Source: Hyphomonadaceae bacterium (GTDB lineage: Bacteria; Pseudomonadota; Alphaproteobacteria; Caulobacterales; Aquidulcibacteraceae). From it: a stretch of 64,000 bases of DNA. Both the position numbers and the translations under genes were made by a program. The stretch spans positions 310,001-374,000 of the forward strand of contig JAIELJ010000003.1 of NCBI GenBank assembly GCA_019753105.1. The letters run 5' to 3'. The notes under the pieces are model-generated. The model did not search any database and was not told the DNA's origin. It saw only the letters and a list, made by a program, of their open reading frames with translations. This document shows, piece by piece, positions 19,739 through 26,828 of this stretch (positions are counted from its first letter, which is position 1; each line of letters starts with the position of its first letter).

Positions 19739-21084
19739 TGCGGGCTCTCATGCTTGCGCTGGCGCTCACGCTCGCCACGCCCATCGACGCCGCCTTCGCG
19801 CAGCGCGCAGAACAGCAGCAGCGCCAAAGCTTCGGCGTTGATGTGGAACGGATAGTCTCGCCGGGCGGGATTGAGGCTTGGCTGGTTTCCGACTCAACCG
19901 TGCCGATCATCGTCATGCGCGCCTATTGGCGCGGCGGCTCCGCGATCGAAGACGCCAACATGATCGGCGTCACCGGCGTGATGACCGACATGATGGGCGA
20001 GGGCGCTGGGCCCTATGACGCCAATGCGTGGAAAGAGCGCCTGGAAGAGCTGAACATGTCGGTCGGCTTCTCGGCCGGTTGGGACGGTCTCGGCATGGGC
20101 CTGACAACGCTCAGCGAGAACGCCGACGCCGCGTTCGAAATGGCGCGCCTTTCGCTACACGAGCCACGCTTCGATGCCGCGCCCTTGGAGCGGATTAAGC
20201 GCCAGATCATGGTCGGCATCCGCGCGCGTGAAACCAATCCGGGCTACCTCGCCAACGAAGCGCTCGATAACGCACTCTATCCGAACCATGTTTATGCGCG
20301 CCGCACATCGCGCGAGGGCGTCAACGCCATCACAATCGCCGGCATGCGCGAGCGCCACCGCGCGCTTTTCAATCGCGCGACGCTGCGGATAACCATCGTT
20401 GGCGATATAGACGCGGCTGCGGCTGGCGCTGCGGTCGACCGCATCTTCAGCGCGTTGCCGCAAGGCTCGGCGCCGCCGGAGCCGGCGGATGCGAGCTTCA
20501 ATCCTCCGACGCCGCTCATCGTTCGCGATCTGCCACAGCCGCAGAGCCTCATCCTGTTCGCTGGCCCAGGCATTCAGGACGAAGATCCAGATTGGATTCC
20601 CTTGGCCGTGGCGAATTACATCCTCGGCGGCGGCGGATTCTCGTCGCGGCTGATGACGGAAGTGCGCGAAAACCGCGGCCTTGTTTACGGCATCGGCGTC
20701 GGCCCATCGGTGCGTGAGCATGTCGCCATGATCCGCGGCTCGGCCCAGACCGAGAACGGCAATGTCGCCGAAGCGCTTGAAGTCACCCGCGCAGAGATGC
20801 GCCGCTTCTATGAGCAGGGCGCAACGCAGGCCGAGGTCAATGACGCCATCACCTATCTCACGGGCTCGTTCGCGCTCGACCTCGACAGCAACTCCAAGAT
20901 CGCCAGCGTCGTGCATGGCTACCAGGTCGCCGGCCGCAGCATCGACTACATCAACCGCCGCAACGATCTCATCCGCGCAGTGACGCTCGCCGACGTAAAC
21001 CGCGTCATCCGCCGGCTCTACAATCCGGATGACTACACCTTCGTGGTGGTGGGGCAGCCGGAAGGACTGGCGCCGGCGAACTAG
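19735..21084 (+). CDS. M16 family peptidase, non-catalytic partner
   Basis: 449 residues with a signal peptide ending AAFAQ. It has the same fold as the preceding protein, but at the zinc-site position it reads 'VTGVMTDMMGEGAG', with no HxxEH, so it is inactive. It keeps the C-terminal 'ENRGLVYGIGV' segment with the Arg/Tyr pair used for substrate binding in the family. It is the likely partner of the upstream catalytic subunit. Confidence 0.92.
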   Translation: MMRALMLALALTLATPIDAAFAQRAEQQQRQSFGVDVERIVSPGGIEAWLVSDSTVPIIVMRAYWRGGSAIEDANMIGVTGVMTDMMGEGAGPYDANAWKERLEELNMSVGFSAGWDGLGMGLTTLSENADAAFEMARLSLHEPRFDAAPLERIKRQIMVGIRARETNPGYLANEALDNALYPNHVYARRTSREGVNAITIAGMRERHRALFNRATLRITIVGDIDAAAAGAAVDRIFSALPQGSAPPEPADASFNPPTPLIVRDLPQPQSLILFAGPGIQDEDPDWIPLAVANYILGGGGFSSRLMTEVRENRGLVYGIGVGPSVREHVAMIRGSAQTENGNVAEALEVTRAEMRRFYEQGATQAEVNDAITYLTGSFALDLDSNSKIASVVHGYQVAGRSIDYINRRNDLIRAVTLADVNRVIRRLYNPDDYTFVVVGQPEGLAPAN

Positions 21085-21157
21085 TCCGGCTTCCCAAGCG
21101 TGAAGATGACGCGCCGCGCATAATGTGCTTCATCGCGGCCCAACGAGGGAACGCGCG

Positions 21158-22345
21158 ATGACGGATCAATTGGAAACATTCCGCACCGAGGTGCGGGCGT
21201 GGCTGGAGGAGAATTGCCCTCCCGCCATGCGCACGCCGATGATGGGCGAAGACGACGCTGTCTGGGGCGGGCGGAATTACAAGTTCGCGAGCGACGATCA
21301 CAAAGCCTGGCTCGACCGCATGGCGGCCAAAGGCTGGACGGCGCCGATGTGGCCGAAAGAGTATGGCGGCGGCGGCTTGAGCAATGCCGAGAACCGCGTG
21401 CTTTCCCAAGAGATGGCGCGCATCAATGCGCGCACGCCGCTCTTCTCATTTGGACTCTGGATGCTGGGGCCGGTGCTGCTCGAATATGCCAACGAAGAGC
21501 AAAAGCAGGAGCACCTTCCCAAGATCACGCGCGGCGAAATCCGCTGGTGCCAAGGCTATTCCGAGCCGGGCGCGGGCTCCGATCTCGCTGGGCTACAAAC
21601 CAAGTGCGAGGACAAAGGCGATCACTGGCTGATCAACGGCCAGAAAGTTTGGACCTCCTACGCCGACAAAGCCGATTGGTGCTTCTGCCTGGTGCGCACG
21701 GATACGAGCGTGAAGCATGAAGGCATTTCGTTCGTGCTGATCGATATGGCGTCGCCTGGCGTCGAGACGCGTCCGATCAAGCTCATCTCTGGTTCTTCGC
21801 CGTTCTGCGAGACCTTCTTCACCGACGTCAAAGTGCCGAAGGGCAACATGGTCGGTCGCCTCAATGGCGGCTGGGAGATCGCCAAGCGGCTGCTGCAATA
21901 TGAGCGCACCAACATTTCCGGGTTCGGCTCTGGCGCGCGCGCCGATGTTGTCGACGTGGCGCTTCAATACATCGGCTTGGAGCACGGCGCATTGGCGGAT
22001 CGCGATCTGCGGGCGCGTATCGCCGAGCATAAGATGACCGAGCGCGCGTACGCGCTGAGTGTCGCGCGCGCGCAGGAAGAGGCGAAGGCCGGCGCCAATG
22101 TCAGCCACATGGCGTCGATGTTCAAAGTCGCGGGCGCGACCTTGAACCAGGAGCGCTGTGAGCTGCTCGTTGAAGCCGCCGGCAATCGCGCGCTCGGCTG
22201 GGGCGGCGATGGCTTTACGCCGAACGATCTCTCGATCACGCGCGGCTGGCTGCGCTCGAAGGGCAATTCGATCGAAGGCGGAACCACTGAAATCAACTTG
22301 AACGTCGTCGCCAAACGCGTTCTTGGCCTGCGAGACACGCAATGA
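21158..22345 (+). CDS. Acyl-CoA dehydrogenase (larger subunit of a pair)
   Basis: 395 residues from MTDQLETFRTEV with GAGGGA upstream. It has ACAD signatures: 'CQGYSEPGAGSDLAGLQTKCE' region near residue 130 for FAD and substrate, and 'NSIEGGTTEINLNVVAKRVLGL' near the end, whose Glu is the likely catalytic base. It oxidises an acyl-CoA to the 2,3-enoyl-CoA. The stop overlaps the start of a second ACAD gene (ATGA), as in alpha2-beta2 ACADs acting on steroid or branched substrates. Confidence 0.93.
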   Translation: MTDQLETFRTEVRAWLEENCPPAMRTPMMGEDDAVWGGRNYKFASDDHKAWLDRMAAKGWTAPMWPKEYGGGGLSNAENRVLSQEMARINARTPLFSFGLWMLGPVLLEYANEEQKQEHLPKITRGEIRWCQGYSEPGAGSDLAGLQTKCEDKGDHWLINGQKVWTSYADKADWCFCLVRTDTSVKHEGISFVLIDMASPGVETRPIKLISGSSPFCETFFTDVKVPKGNMVGRLNGGWEIAKRLLQYERTNISGFGSGARADVVDVALQYIGLEHGALADRDLRARIAEHKMTERAYALSVARAQEEAKAGANVSHMASMFKVAGATLNQERCELLVEAAGNRALGWGGDGFTPNDLSITRGWLRSKGNSIEGGTTEINLNVVAKRVLGLRDTQ

Positions 22346-23421
22346 CCTTCACGCTCAATGACGAACAGCGCATGCTGAAAGATGCAGCGCGTGATTTTTT
22401 CCGCGAACAAGCGCCGGTGACGCGCCTGCGCAAACAGCGCGATGACAAGAAGAACGGCCGCGATCCGGATTTGTGGGCCGAGATGGCAGCGATGGGCTGG
22501 GCCGGCGTGATCGTGCCGGAAGAGTTCGGCGGCTCGGGTCTGGGCTACATGGCCCTTGGCGCTGTGCTGGAAGAGTCCGGCCGTACGCTCGCTGTCTCAC
22601 CGCTTCATTCCACAGCCCTTGTTGCCGCCAGCGCGCTGATGCTTGCGGGCACGGACGCGCAAAAGGCTGAGTGGCTTCCAAAGATTGCGGCGGGTGAAGC
22701 GATTGCTGCGTTTGCGATTGATGAAACCGCGCATCATGCGCCGGCGAAGTCGAAGATTGCGTTCGCCGGCGGCAAGCTGACAGGCAATAAGAGCTATGTC
22801 GCGGATGGCCACATCGCGCATCTCTTCATCGTCGCAGCGGCGGATGCGCTCTATCTCGTCCGCGCCGACGCGGAGGGCCTGACGCGCCTCGAACTCTTCA
22901 CCGCCGACAGCCGCGGTGCGGCCGATCTGACGTTCGACGGCGTCGCCGCGGAGCCGATGGAGGGTGGTCCGGAAGTGATCGACGCCATCCTTGATCGCGC
23001 CCGCATCGGCCTTGCCGCTGAAATGCTCGGGCAAGCGAGCGAAGCGTTCGAGATGACCAGCGAGTATCTCAAAACGCGCAAGCAATTCGGCCAAGTCATC
23101 GGCGGTTTCCAGGCGCTGCAACACCGCGCCGCCAAGCTCTTCACCGATCTCGAACTGACGCGCTCATGCGTACTTGCGGCGCTCGACGCGCTCGATCGCG
23201 ATGATGCGAAGCGCATTGCGGAGTACGCCAGTCTCGCCAAGGCGCGCGCTTCGGAAACGTTGCACTTGGCGTCAAACGAGATGGTGCAGCTCCACGGCGG
23301 CATCGGCATGACCGACGCGCACGATTCAGGCTTTTACCTGAAACGCGCGCGCACAGCCGAAGCGCTCTATGGCGGCGCGGCCTTCCATCGCGATCGCTAC
23401 GCGACGCTACTCGGCTTTTAG
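22342..23421 (+). CDS. Acyl-CoA dehydrogenase (smaller subunit of a pair)
   Basis: 359 residues, ACAD fold ('EEFGGSGLGYMALGAVLEESGR'-type N-terminal helices, 'QFGQVIGGFQALQHRAAKLF' arginine-free core, 'GGIGMTDAHDSGFYLKRAR' C-terminus). It lacks the 'YEG(T)' loop with the catalytic Glu seen in its partner, consistent with an obligate heteromer in which this chain supplies FAD-binding parts. It ends in a four-base stop overlap (TTAG) with the next convergent gene. Confidence 0.92.
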   Translation: MTFTLNDEQRMLKDAARDFFREQAPVTRLRKQRDDKKNGRDPDLWAEMAAMGWAGVIVPEEFGGSGLGYMALGAVLEESGRTLAVSPLHSTALVAASALMLAGTDAQKAEWLPKIAAGEAIAAFAIDETAHHAPAKSKIAFAGGKLTGNKSYVADGHIAHLFIVAAADALYLVRADAEGLTRLELFTADSRGAADLTFDGVAAEPMEGGPEVIDAILDRARIGLAAEMLGQASEAFEMTSEYLKTRKQFGQVIGGFQALQHRAAKLFTDLELTRSCVLAALDALDRDDAKRIAEYASLAKARASETLHLASNEMVQLHGGIGMTDAHDSGFYLKRARTAEALYGGAAFHRDRYATLLGF

Positions 23422-23966
23422 GTCGGATCCGCCGCTGCGCGGCGGAAGAGCAGCCCGGAAAGCGTCCAGAGCACGATGAAGAAGCCGCATGCCGGCAGGA
23501 CCTCGGCGGGTTCTCCCATGCGGTAGATCGTGGCGATCATCGCCACCAGCGCTTGCGCTCCAGCGGCGGCGAACATCGCGCGCGCCATGCCAACGGCTTT
23601 TAAGTTGGCGACCACGCACCCCGCGAGCGCGATCGCCAGCACGCCGAGGAACATCAGATTACCCGGGTGCCCCTCGTCGGCGATGATGCCGACCGCGCCC
23701 GTCGTCCAGATCGTCACGAATGATGCGGCAAGCGCCAGCCCCGCGGCGCCCCGATAGGCGGCGTTGCCTGTCATCGCCGCGAGTTCGTAAGCCGTGCCGA
23801 CGCCCATGATCATGACTCCGGCGAAGACGAAGTCGGACGCCGTCCAGTTCACATCGCTGGTGAACTGCATGGCGATGGCTGGGATAGACAGAATGAGGCC
23901 GGTCAGCCCGGCCCAGATGGCGAGCCTGAGGCCGATATTGCGGCGCTTGGTGGTGCTTGTGGACAA
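23418..23966 (-). CDS. Small polytopic membrane protein
   Basis: 182 residues from a TTG start with GAGGGAG upstream. There are five hydrophobic helices and a Lys/Arg-rich N-terminus (STSTTKRRN). The family is unknown to me. It is divergent from a membrane-anchored ToxR-like regulator 86 bases away, which suggests that the regulator controls it. Its stop overlaps the acyl-CoA dehydrogenase stop by four bases. Confidence 0.7.
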   Translation of the reverse strand: MSTSTTKRRNIGLRLAIWAGLTGLILSIPAIAMQFTSDVNWTASDFVFAGVMIMGVGTAYELAAMTGNAAYRGAAGLALAASFVTIWTTGAVGIIADEGHPGNLMFLGVLAIALAGCVVANLKAVGMARAMFAAAGAQALVAMIATIYRMGEPAEVLPACGFFIVLWTLSGLLFRRAAADPT

Positions 23967-24021
23967 AGTAATCTCCCTCGCATGAAACGAGGCCCTTGCT
24001 TGCCTGCTTGGGCGATGAGCG

Positions 24022-24041
24022 GCATGAGGAAGGCATGAGGT
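24022..24041. promoter_or_regulatory. Direct repeat between divergent genes, possible operator
   Basis: GGCATGAGG is repeated after two bases, just upstream of the membrane regulator GTG. An inverted CCTCG / CGAGG lies at about 23978-23994. Winged-helix regulators of this class bind direct repeats, so autoregulation is plausible but unproven. Confidence 0.35.
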
Positions 24042-24052
24042 TTCGCTGAAAA

Positions 24053-25078
24053 GTGCCCGAAAGCTACCGTTTCGACCGATTTTTGCTGGATACTGACAAC
24101 CGGCGGCTGACGCGCGACGGCCAGGCCGTTGAGCTCAACACACGCTACCTCGATGCGTTAGCGCTCCTGGTGCGCGAGCAGGGCAAGCTCGTTTCCAAGG
24201 AGCGCTTCCTCGAGGATGTGTGGCAAGGCGTGCCCGTTACCGACGAGGCGCTGACCCAGTGCATCCGCACATTGCGCAAACAACTCGGCGATGACGCCGG
24301 CAATCCGCGCTTCATCGAAACGGTGCCGAAGCACGGCTATCGTTTCATCGCGCCGGTAAACGATGGCGCGACGACCGCGACAGCGCCGCGGACCTTCGCT
24401 TGGCGCAACGTGGCGTTGGTCGCGGGTGCGGGGACGCTTGGCGGCGGCGTGGCCGGGTTCTTCGGCGGCTTGTTCTATGGCGCTTTCGCAGTGGCCCAGC
24501 CGGAAGGCGCGGGCGGCGGCGCGTCTCTGCTTCTGGTGCTGATCTGCATCACCATGCTGATCGGCTTGCTCGGCGCTGCCGGCGTGGCGCTCGGCATTGC
24601 AGCGGCCGGTGCGCGTGGCGCTGTGTGGACGATCGCTGGCGGCGCGCTTGGCGGCTTTATCATCGGCAGTGTCGTGAAGTTGATCGGGCTCGACACGTTC
24701 AGTCTTCTGTTTGGCCAGACGCCCGGCAGCATTACGGGCGGCCCTGAAGGCGCGCTGCTCGGCGCGGCCGTGGGCGCAGGCGCATGGCTTGCGCAGGCCG
24801 CACGCTCGTTCCGGCGTGGCGTTGGGTATGCGGCAGCAATGGGCGCGGTCGCGGGTGTGGTGATCCACGTGCTCGGCGGGCGTCTTATGGCCGGTAGTCT
24901 CGATCAGCTGACGGCGCAGTTCCCGCAATCGCGCGTGCGGCTGGATCAGCTCGGGCGTCTGTTCGGCGAAGACGGCTTTGGGCCAATCACGCAGATCGTG
25001 ACGGGCGGCTTGGAAGGCTTGCTGTTTGCAGCGTGTGTTGTTGGCGCGATGCTGATCGCCCGCCGTCGCTTCGAATAG
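24053..25078 (+). CDS. ToxR/CadC-like membrane-bound transcriptional regulator
   Basis: 341 residues from GTG. Residues about 5-105 form an OmpR-type winged helix ('LDTDNRRLTRDGQAVELNTR', 'LVSKERFLEDVWQG', 'ALTQCIRTLRKQLGDD', 'FIETVPKHGYRFIAPV'). There is no receiver domain. The rest is about six hydrophobic helices rich in Gly and Ala instead of the usual single anchor and periplasmic sensor, so the membrane part itself probably senses the signal. The intergenic side carries the direct repeat GGCATGAGG-AA-GGCATGAGG and the inverted repeat CCTCG...CGAGG, both possible operators. Confidence 0.85.
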   Translation: MPESYRFDRFLLDTDNRRLTRDGQAVELNTRYLDALALLVREQGKLVSKERFLEDVWQGVPVTDEALTQCIRTLRKQLGDDAGNPRFIETVPKHGYRFIAPVNDGATTATAPRTFAWRNVALVAGAGTLGGGVAGFFGGLFYGAFAVAQPEGAGGGASLLLVLICITMLIGLLGAAGVALGIAAAGARGAVWTIAGGALGGFIIGSVVKLIGLDTFSLLFGQTPGSITGGPEGALLGAAVGAGAWLAQAARSFRRGVGYAAAMGAVAGVVIHVLGGRLMAGSLDQLTAQFPQSRVRLDQLGRLFGEDGFGPITQIVTGGLEGLLFAACVVGAMLIARRRFE

Positions 25079-25079
25079 C

Positions 25080-25154
25080 TGGTAGCGCCGACGGGACTCG
25101 AACCCGTTTCCTCGCGTTGAAAGCGCGAAATCCTAACCCATAAACGACGGCGCC
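25080..25154 (-). tRNA. tRNA-Glu (UUC)
   Basis: A full cloverleaf on the minus strand: acceptor GGCGCCG / CGGCGCT (first pair G-U), D arm, anticodon stem TCGCG / CGCGA with loop CTTTCAA giving anticodon TTC, T arm ACGGG / CCCGT, A73 and encoded CCA. Last member of the array in the direction of transcription. It starts two bases after the convergent regulator gene. Confidence 0.88.
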
Positions 25155-25190
25155 GTGATGAAACGGGCGCTCATGATCGCTTTGGATAAC

Positions 25191-25268
25191 TGGCCTGGGC
25201 GGCTGGACTTGAACCAACGACCTCCTGCTCCCGAAGCAGGCGCTCTCCGCATGCTGAGCTACGCCCAG
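25191..25268 (-). tRNA. tRNA-Pro (CGG), divergent
   Basis: Acceptor CTGGGCG / CGCCCAG, D stem GCTC / GAGC, anticodon stem CCTGC / GCAGG with loop TTCGGGA giving CGG, T arm GTTGG / CCAGC with one U-G, and encoded CCA. The discriminator base is G, where proline tRNAs normally have A, so its charging is uncertain. Confidence 0.85.
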
Positions 25269-25369
25269 GCATCGGCCAGCGCCACATGAGCGCTAGCGCA
25301 TCTCTCGGAAGGGTCGTGGTCGAAACATGATCGTGTACCTAAGTGCTGTTTGTGTTTGTTCAATGGCGC

Positions 25370-26041
25370 TCAGTCGTAAACGACGAGAACACCGTCACCC
25401 GCTTCCGCGATCACGCGCCAAAAAGATTGAAATGCGCTGATTTCGCTGAGCCACCAGTCTCGTTGATATTCTTGCAGCACTTTAGCGGCGATCAGTTCAT
25501 CGAGATGGGGCTCGATTTCCCCGCGTTCCTTCGCGGCAATGTAGACGCCGATCTCAGATGCGACGATCGGCGCGATGTATTGAATCGGAAAGCCCTGGAC
25601 CGCGACAACGCCCGGCGCGATTGGCGGCGCCTCAAGAAAGGCGACGGCGATCAGCGCGTCGGAGGCGTTGCCCGGATCATTCCATGCACGTTCATCGATC
25701 GGGGTGGGCTTCGGCCATCGCGCGCTCTTGCGATACGTCGCGCTCAAAAGAAACAGCCAATTGCCTGGGTGTCTGCCCACAAAGAAATAGCGCTCGCGAA
25801 TGTTGGGATAGCGCGCCACAGCGGCACAGCACCACGCCCAAGTCTCCTTCGCGTCGGGCCAGTCGAGAGCATTCTCCTGCCCAGGGCCGGGATGAATGCC
25901 TCGCAGATCGCCCCGATGCAGCCAGCTCGGGACGAACTGTGTCGTATTCGCGCGACGCCGATCGCGCGCCGCGAGTTCGCCGATGAGTTCGACGAACCCG
26001 CTGTCGGCGGGGATTGCTTGGTAAGAGAGATCCATTCCCAT
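25370..26041 (-). CDS. Orphan protein inside the tRNA array
   Basis: 223 residues starting MGMDLSYQAIPADSGF. It is globular and rich in Trp (about ten) and aromatic residues, without signal peptide or membrane helix. The beginning (MGM) and the end (WRVIAEAGDGVLVVYD) faintly recall YfbM/DUF1877 proteins, but the middle does not and I do not assign it. It sits between tRNA-Pro and the CAU tRNA on the same strand as rtcB, 36 bases after the latter, so it is probably co-transcribed. It lacks a clear ribosome binding site. Confidence 0.65.
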   Translation of the reverse strand: MGMDLSYQAIPADSGFVELIGELAARDRRRANTTQFVPSWLHRGDLRGIHPGPGQENALDWPDAKETWAWCCAAVARYPNIRERYFFVGRHPGNWLFLLSATYRKSARWPKPTPIDERAWNDPGNASDALIAVAFLEAPPIAPGVVAVQGFPIQYIAPIVASEIGVYIAAKERGEIEPHLDELIAAKVLQEYQRDWWLSEISAFQSFWRVIAEAGDGVLVVYD

Positions 26042-26077
26042 CGGACTGAGCTTTCACGCGATTCTTGCACAATTCCA

Positions 26078-26164
26078 TGGTCGACAGGGTTGGATTCGAA
26101 CCAACGTGTGCTTTCGCAAACGAGATTATGAGTCTCGCGGCTTCGACCGCTCGCCCACCTGTCA
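26078..26164 (-). tRNA. Type II tRNA with CAU anticodon
   Basis: Acceptor TGACAGG / CCTGTCG (first pair U-G), a three-bp D stem GGC / GCC with an 11-base loop, anticodon stem CGAGA / TCTCG with loop CTCATAA giving anticodon CAT, and a 15-base variable region folding as TGC-GAAA-GCA. T arm GTTGG / CCAAC, A73, encoded CCA. Long variable arms belong to Leu, Ser, Tyr or Sec tRNAs in bacteria, whereas CAU belongs to type I Met or Ile tRNAs. It resembles the adjacent tRNA-Tyr, from which it probably arose. Specificity cannot be assigned. Confidence 0.8.
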
Positions 26165-26186
26165 GCATTCTCCTTCACTTCAAAAC

Positions 26187-26272
26187 TGGTGGACAGAGTT
26201 GGATTCGAACCAACGCGCCGATTAAGGACGGGGTCTACAATCCCGCGGTTTCAGCCACTCACCCATCTGTCC
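26187..26272 (-). tRNA. tRNA-Tyr (GUA), divergent
   Basis: Acceptor GGACAGA / TCTGTCC, anticodon stem CGGGA / CCCCG with a mismatched A-C closing pair, loop TTGTAGA giving GTA, and a 14-base variable region. T arm GTTGG / CCAAC identical to the neighbouring CAU tRNA, A73, encoded CCA. A long variable region is normal for bacterial tRNA-Tyr, but the short acceptor-proximal changes and mismatch suggest a divergent copy. Confidence 0.85.
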
Positions 26273-26289
26273 AATTCCAAACTCAAATA

Positions 26290-26364
26290 TGGTTGCCCGC
26301 CCTCGCTTCGAACGAGGATTTCCGGAACCAAACTCCGGCGTCCTACCAATTAGACGAGCAGGCA
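26290..26364 (-). tRNA. tRNA-Gln (UUG)
   Basis: Acceptor TGCCTGC / GCGGGCA (U1-A72 as in glutamine tRNAs), D arm with AATTGGTA loop, anticodon stem CCGGA / TCCGG with loop GTTTGGT giving TTG, T arm CCTCG / CGAGG, A73 and encoded CCA. Same strand and array as the others. Confidence 0.88.
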
Positions 26365-26374
26365 GTAATCGCAT

Positions 26375-26626
26375 TCAGTCCTCGCGGAAGTAGTGCTTCC
26401 GCTCGGCGCCGTCGTAGCGGCCGCTCTTCATGCAACAGCGTTTGAAACAACCTCCGCGAACCGCACGGGCACAGATCGTTGCGTCCTAGCTTCTCAATCA
26501 GTTCCACATCGCCCACGCACCGTGCGCTGGCCGCGTTTGACGTGCGTCTCCGAGGGATATCCTCTACGGCGCTTGGAAGAGCGCTCGAAAGGACGGTTGA
26601 TCGAAGCGTTCGTTATGGCGTGTCAT
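26375..26626 (-). pseudogene. Decayed SEC-C motif gene (three +1 frameshifts)
   Basis: A strong AGGAGG site precedes ATG at 26626 (MTRHNERFDQ), but the frame stops after 20 codons. Joining three frames by single extra bases gives a coherent ~83-residue basic protein: then RPFERSSKRRRGYPSETHV, then KRGQRTVRG, then DVELIEKLGRNDLCPCGS, then CFKRCCMKSGRYDG and a stop at 26375. GRNDxCPCGS followed by FKRCC is the SEC-C zinc motif. The three +1 shifts sum to zero, so start and stop are in phase. It may be a real pseudogene or a site of base-call errors. Confidence 0.7.
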
Positions 26627-26651
26627 CGTAACCTCCTGTGTTCGAACAATG

Positions 26652-26726
26652 TGGCGGCGCCGGCGGGACTCGAACTCGCCTCCCTGCATCGACAGTGCAG
26701 AATCTTCACCCATGGACCACGGCGCC
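26652..26726 (-). tRNA. tRNA-Asp (GUC), divergent
   Basis: Acceptor GGCGCCG / CGGCGCC perfectly paired, anticodon stem CTGCA / TGCAG with loop CTGTCGA giving GTC, T stem GCGAG / CCCGC with one A-C mismatch, discriminator G as in aspartate tRNAs, and encoded CCA. It is the member nearest to rtcB and shares its acceptor 5' strand with the array tRNA-Glu. Confidence 0.86.
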
Positions 26727-26730
26727 GTTT

Positions 26731-26825
26731 GTCATCCTGGGCTTCGCGAGGCGAAGATCCGGGATCCAGTGCAACCAACTGAGTGTCTGCCCTGGATCGC
26801 GGTCGCGCTTCGCTCGCCGAGGATG
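26731..26825. repeat. Intergenic inverted repeat between rtcB and tRNA-Asp
   Basis: GTCATCCTGGGC...GATCCAG at 26731-26769 faces CTGGATC...GAGGATGAC at 26790-26825, with inner palindromes GCTTCGCGAGGCGAAG and GCGCTTCGCTCGC. This looks like a dispersed mosaic palindrome of alphaproteobacterial intergenic regions. In a transcript from rtcB into the tRNAs it would form a large hairpin and could act as a processing or attenuation site. Confidence 0.65.
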
Positions 26826-26828
26826 ACG

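Noticed and set aside
26078..26164. The CAU tRNA as the initiator tRNA
   Set aside because: It has the weak 1:72 pair but lacks the three consecutive G-C pairs in the anticodon stem and has a long variable arm.
26375..26626. Programmed +1 frameshifting in the SEC-C gene
   Set aside because: Three separate shifts would be needed and no slippery run is seen. Decay or sequencing error is simpler.
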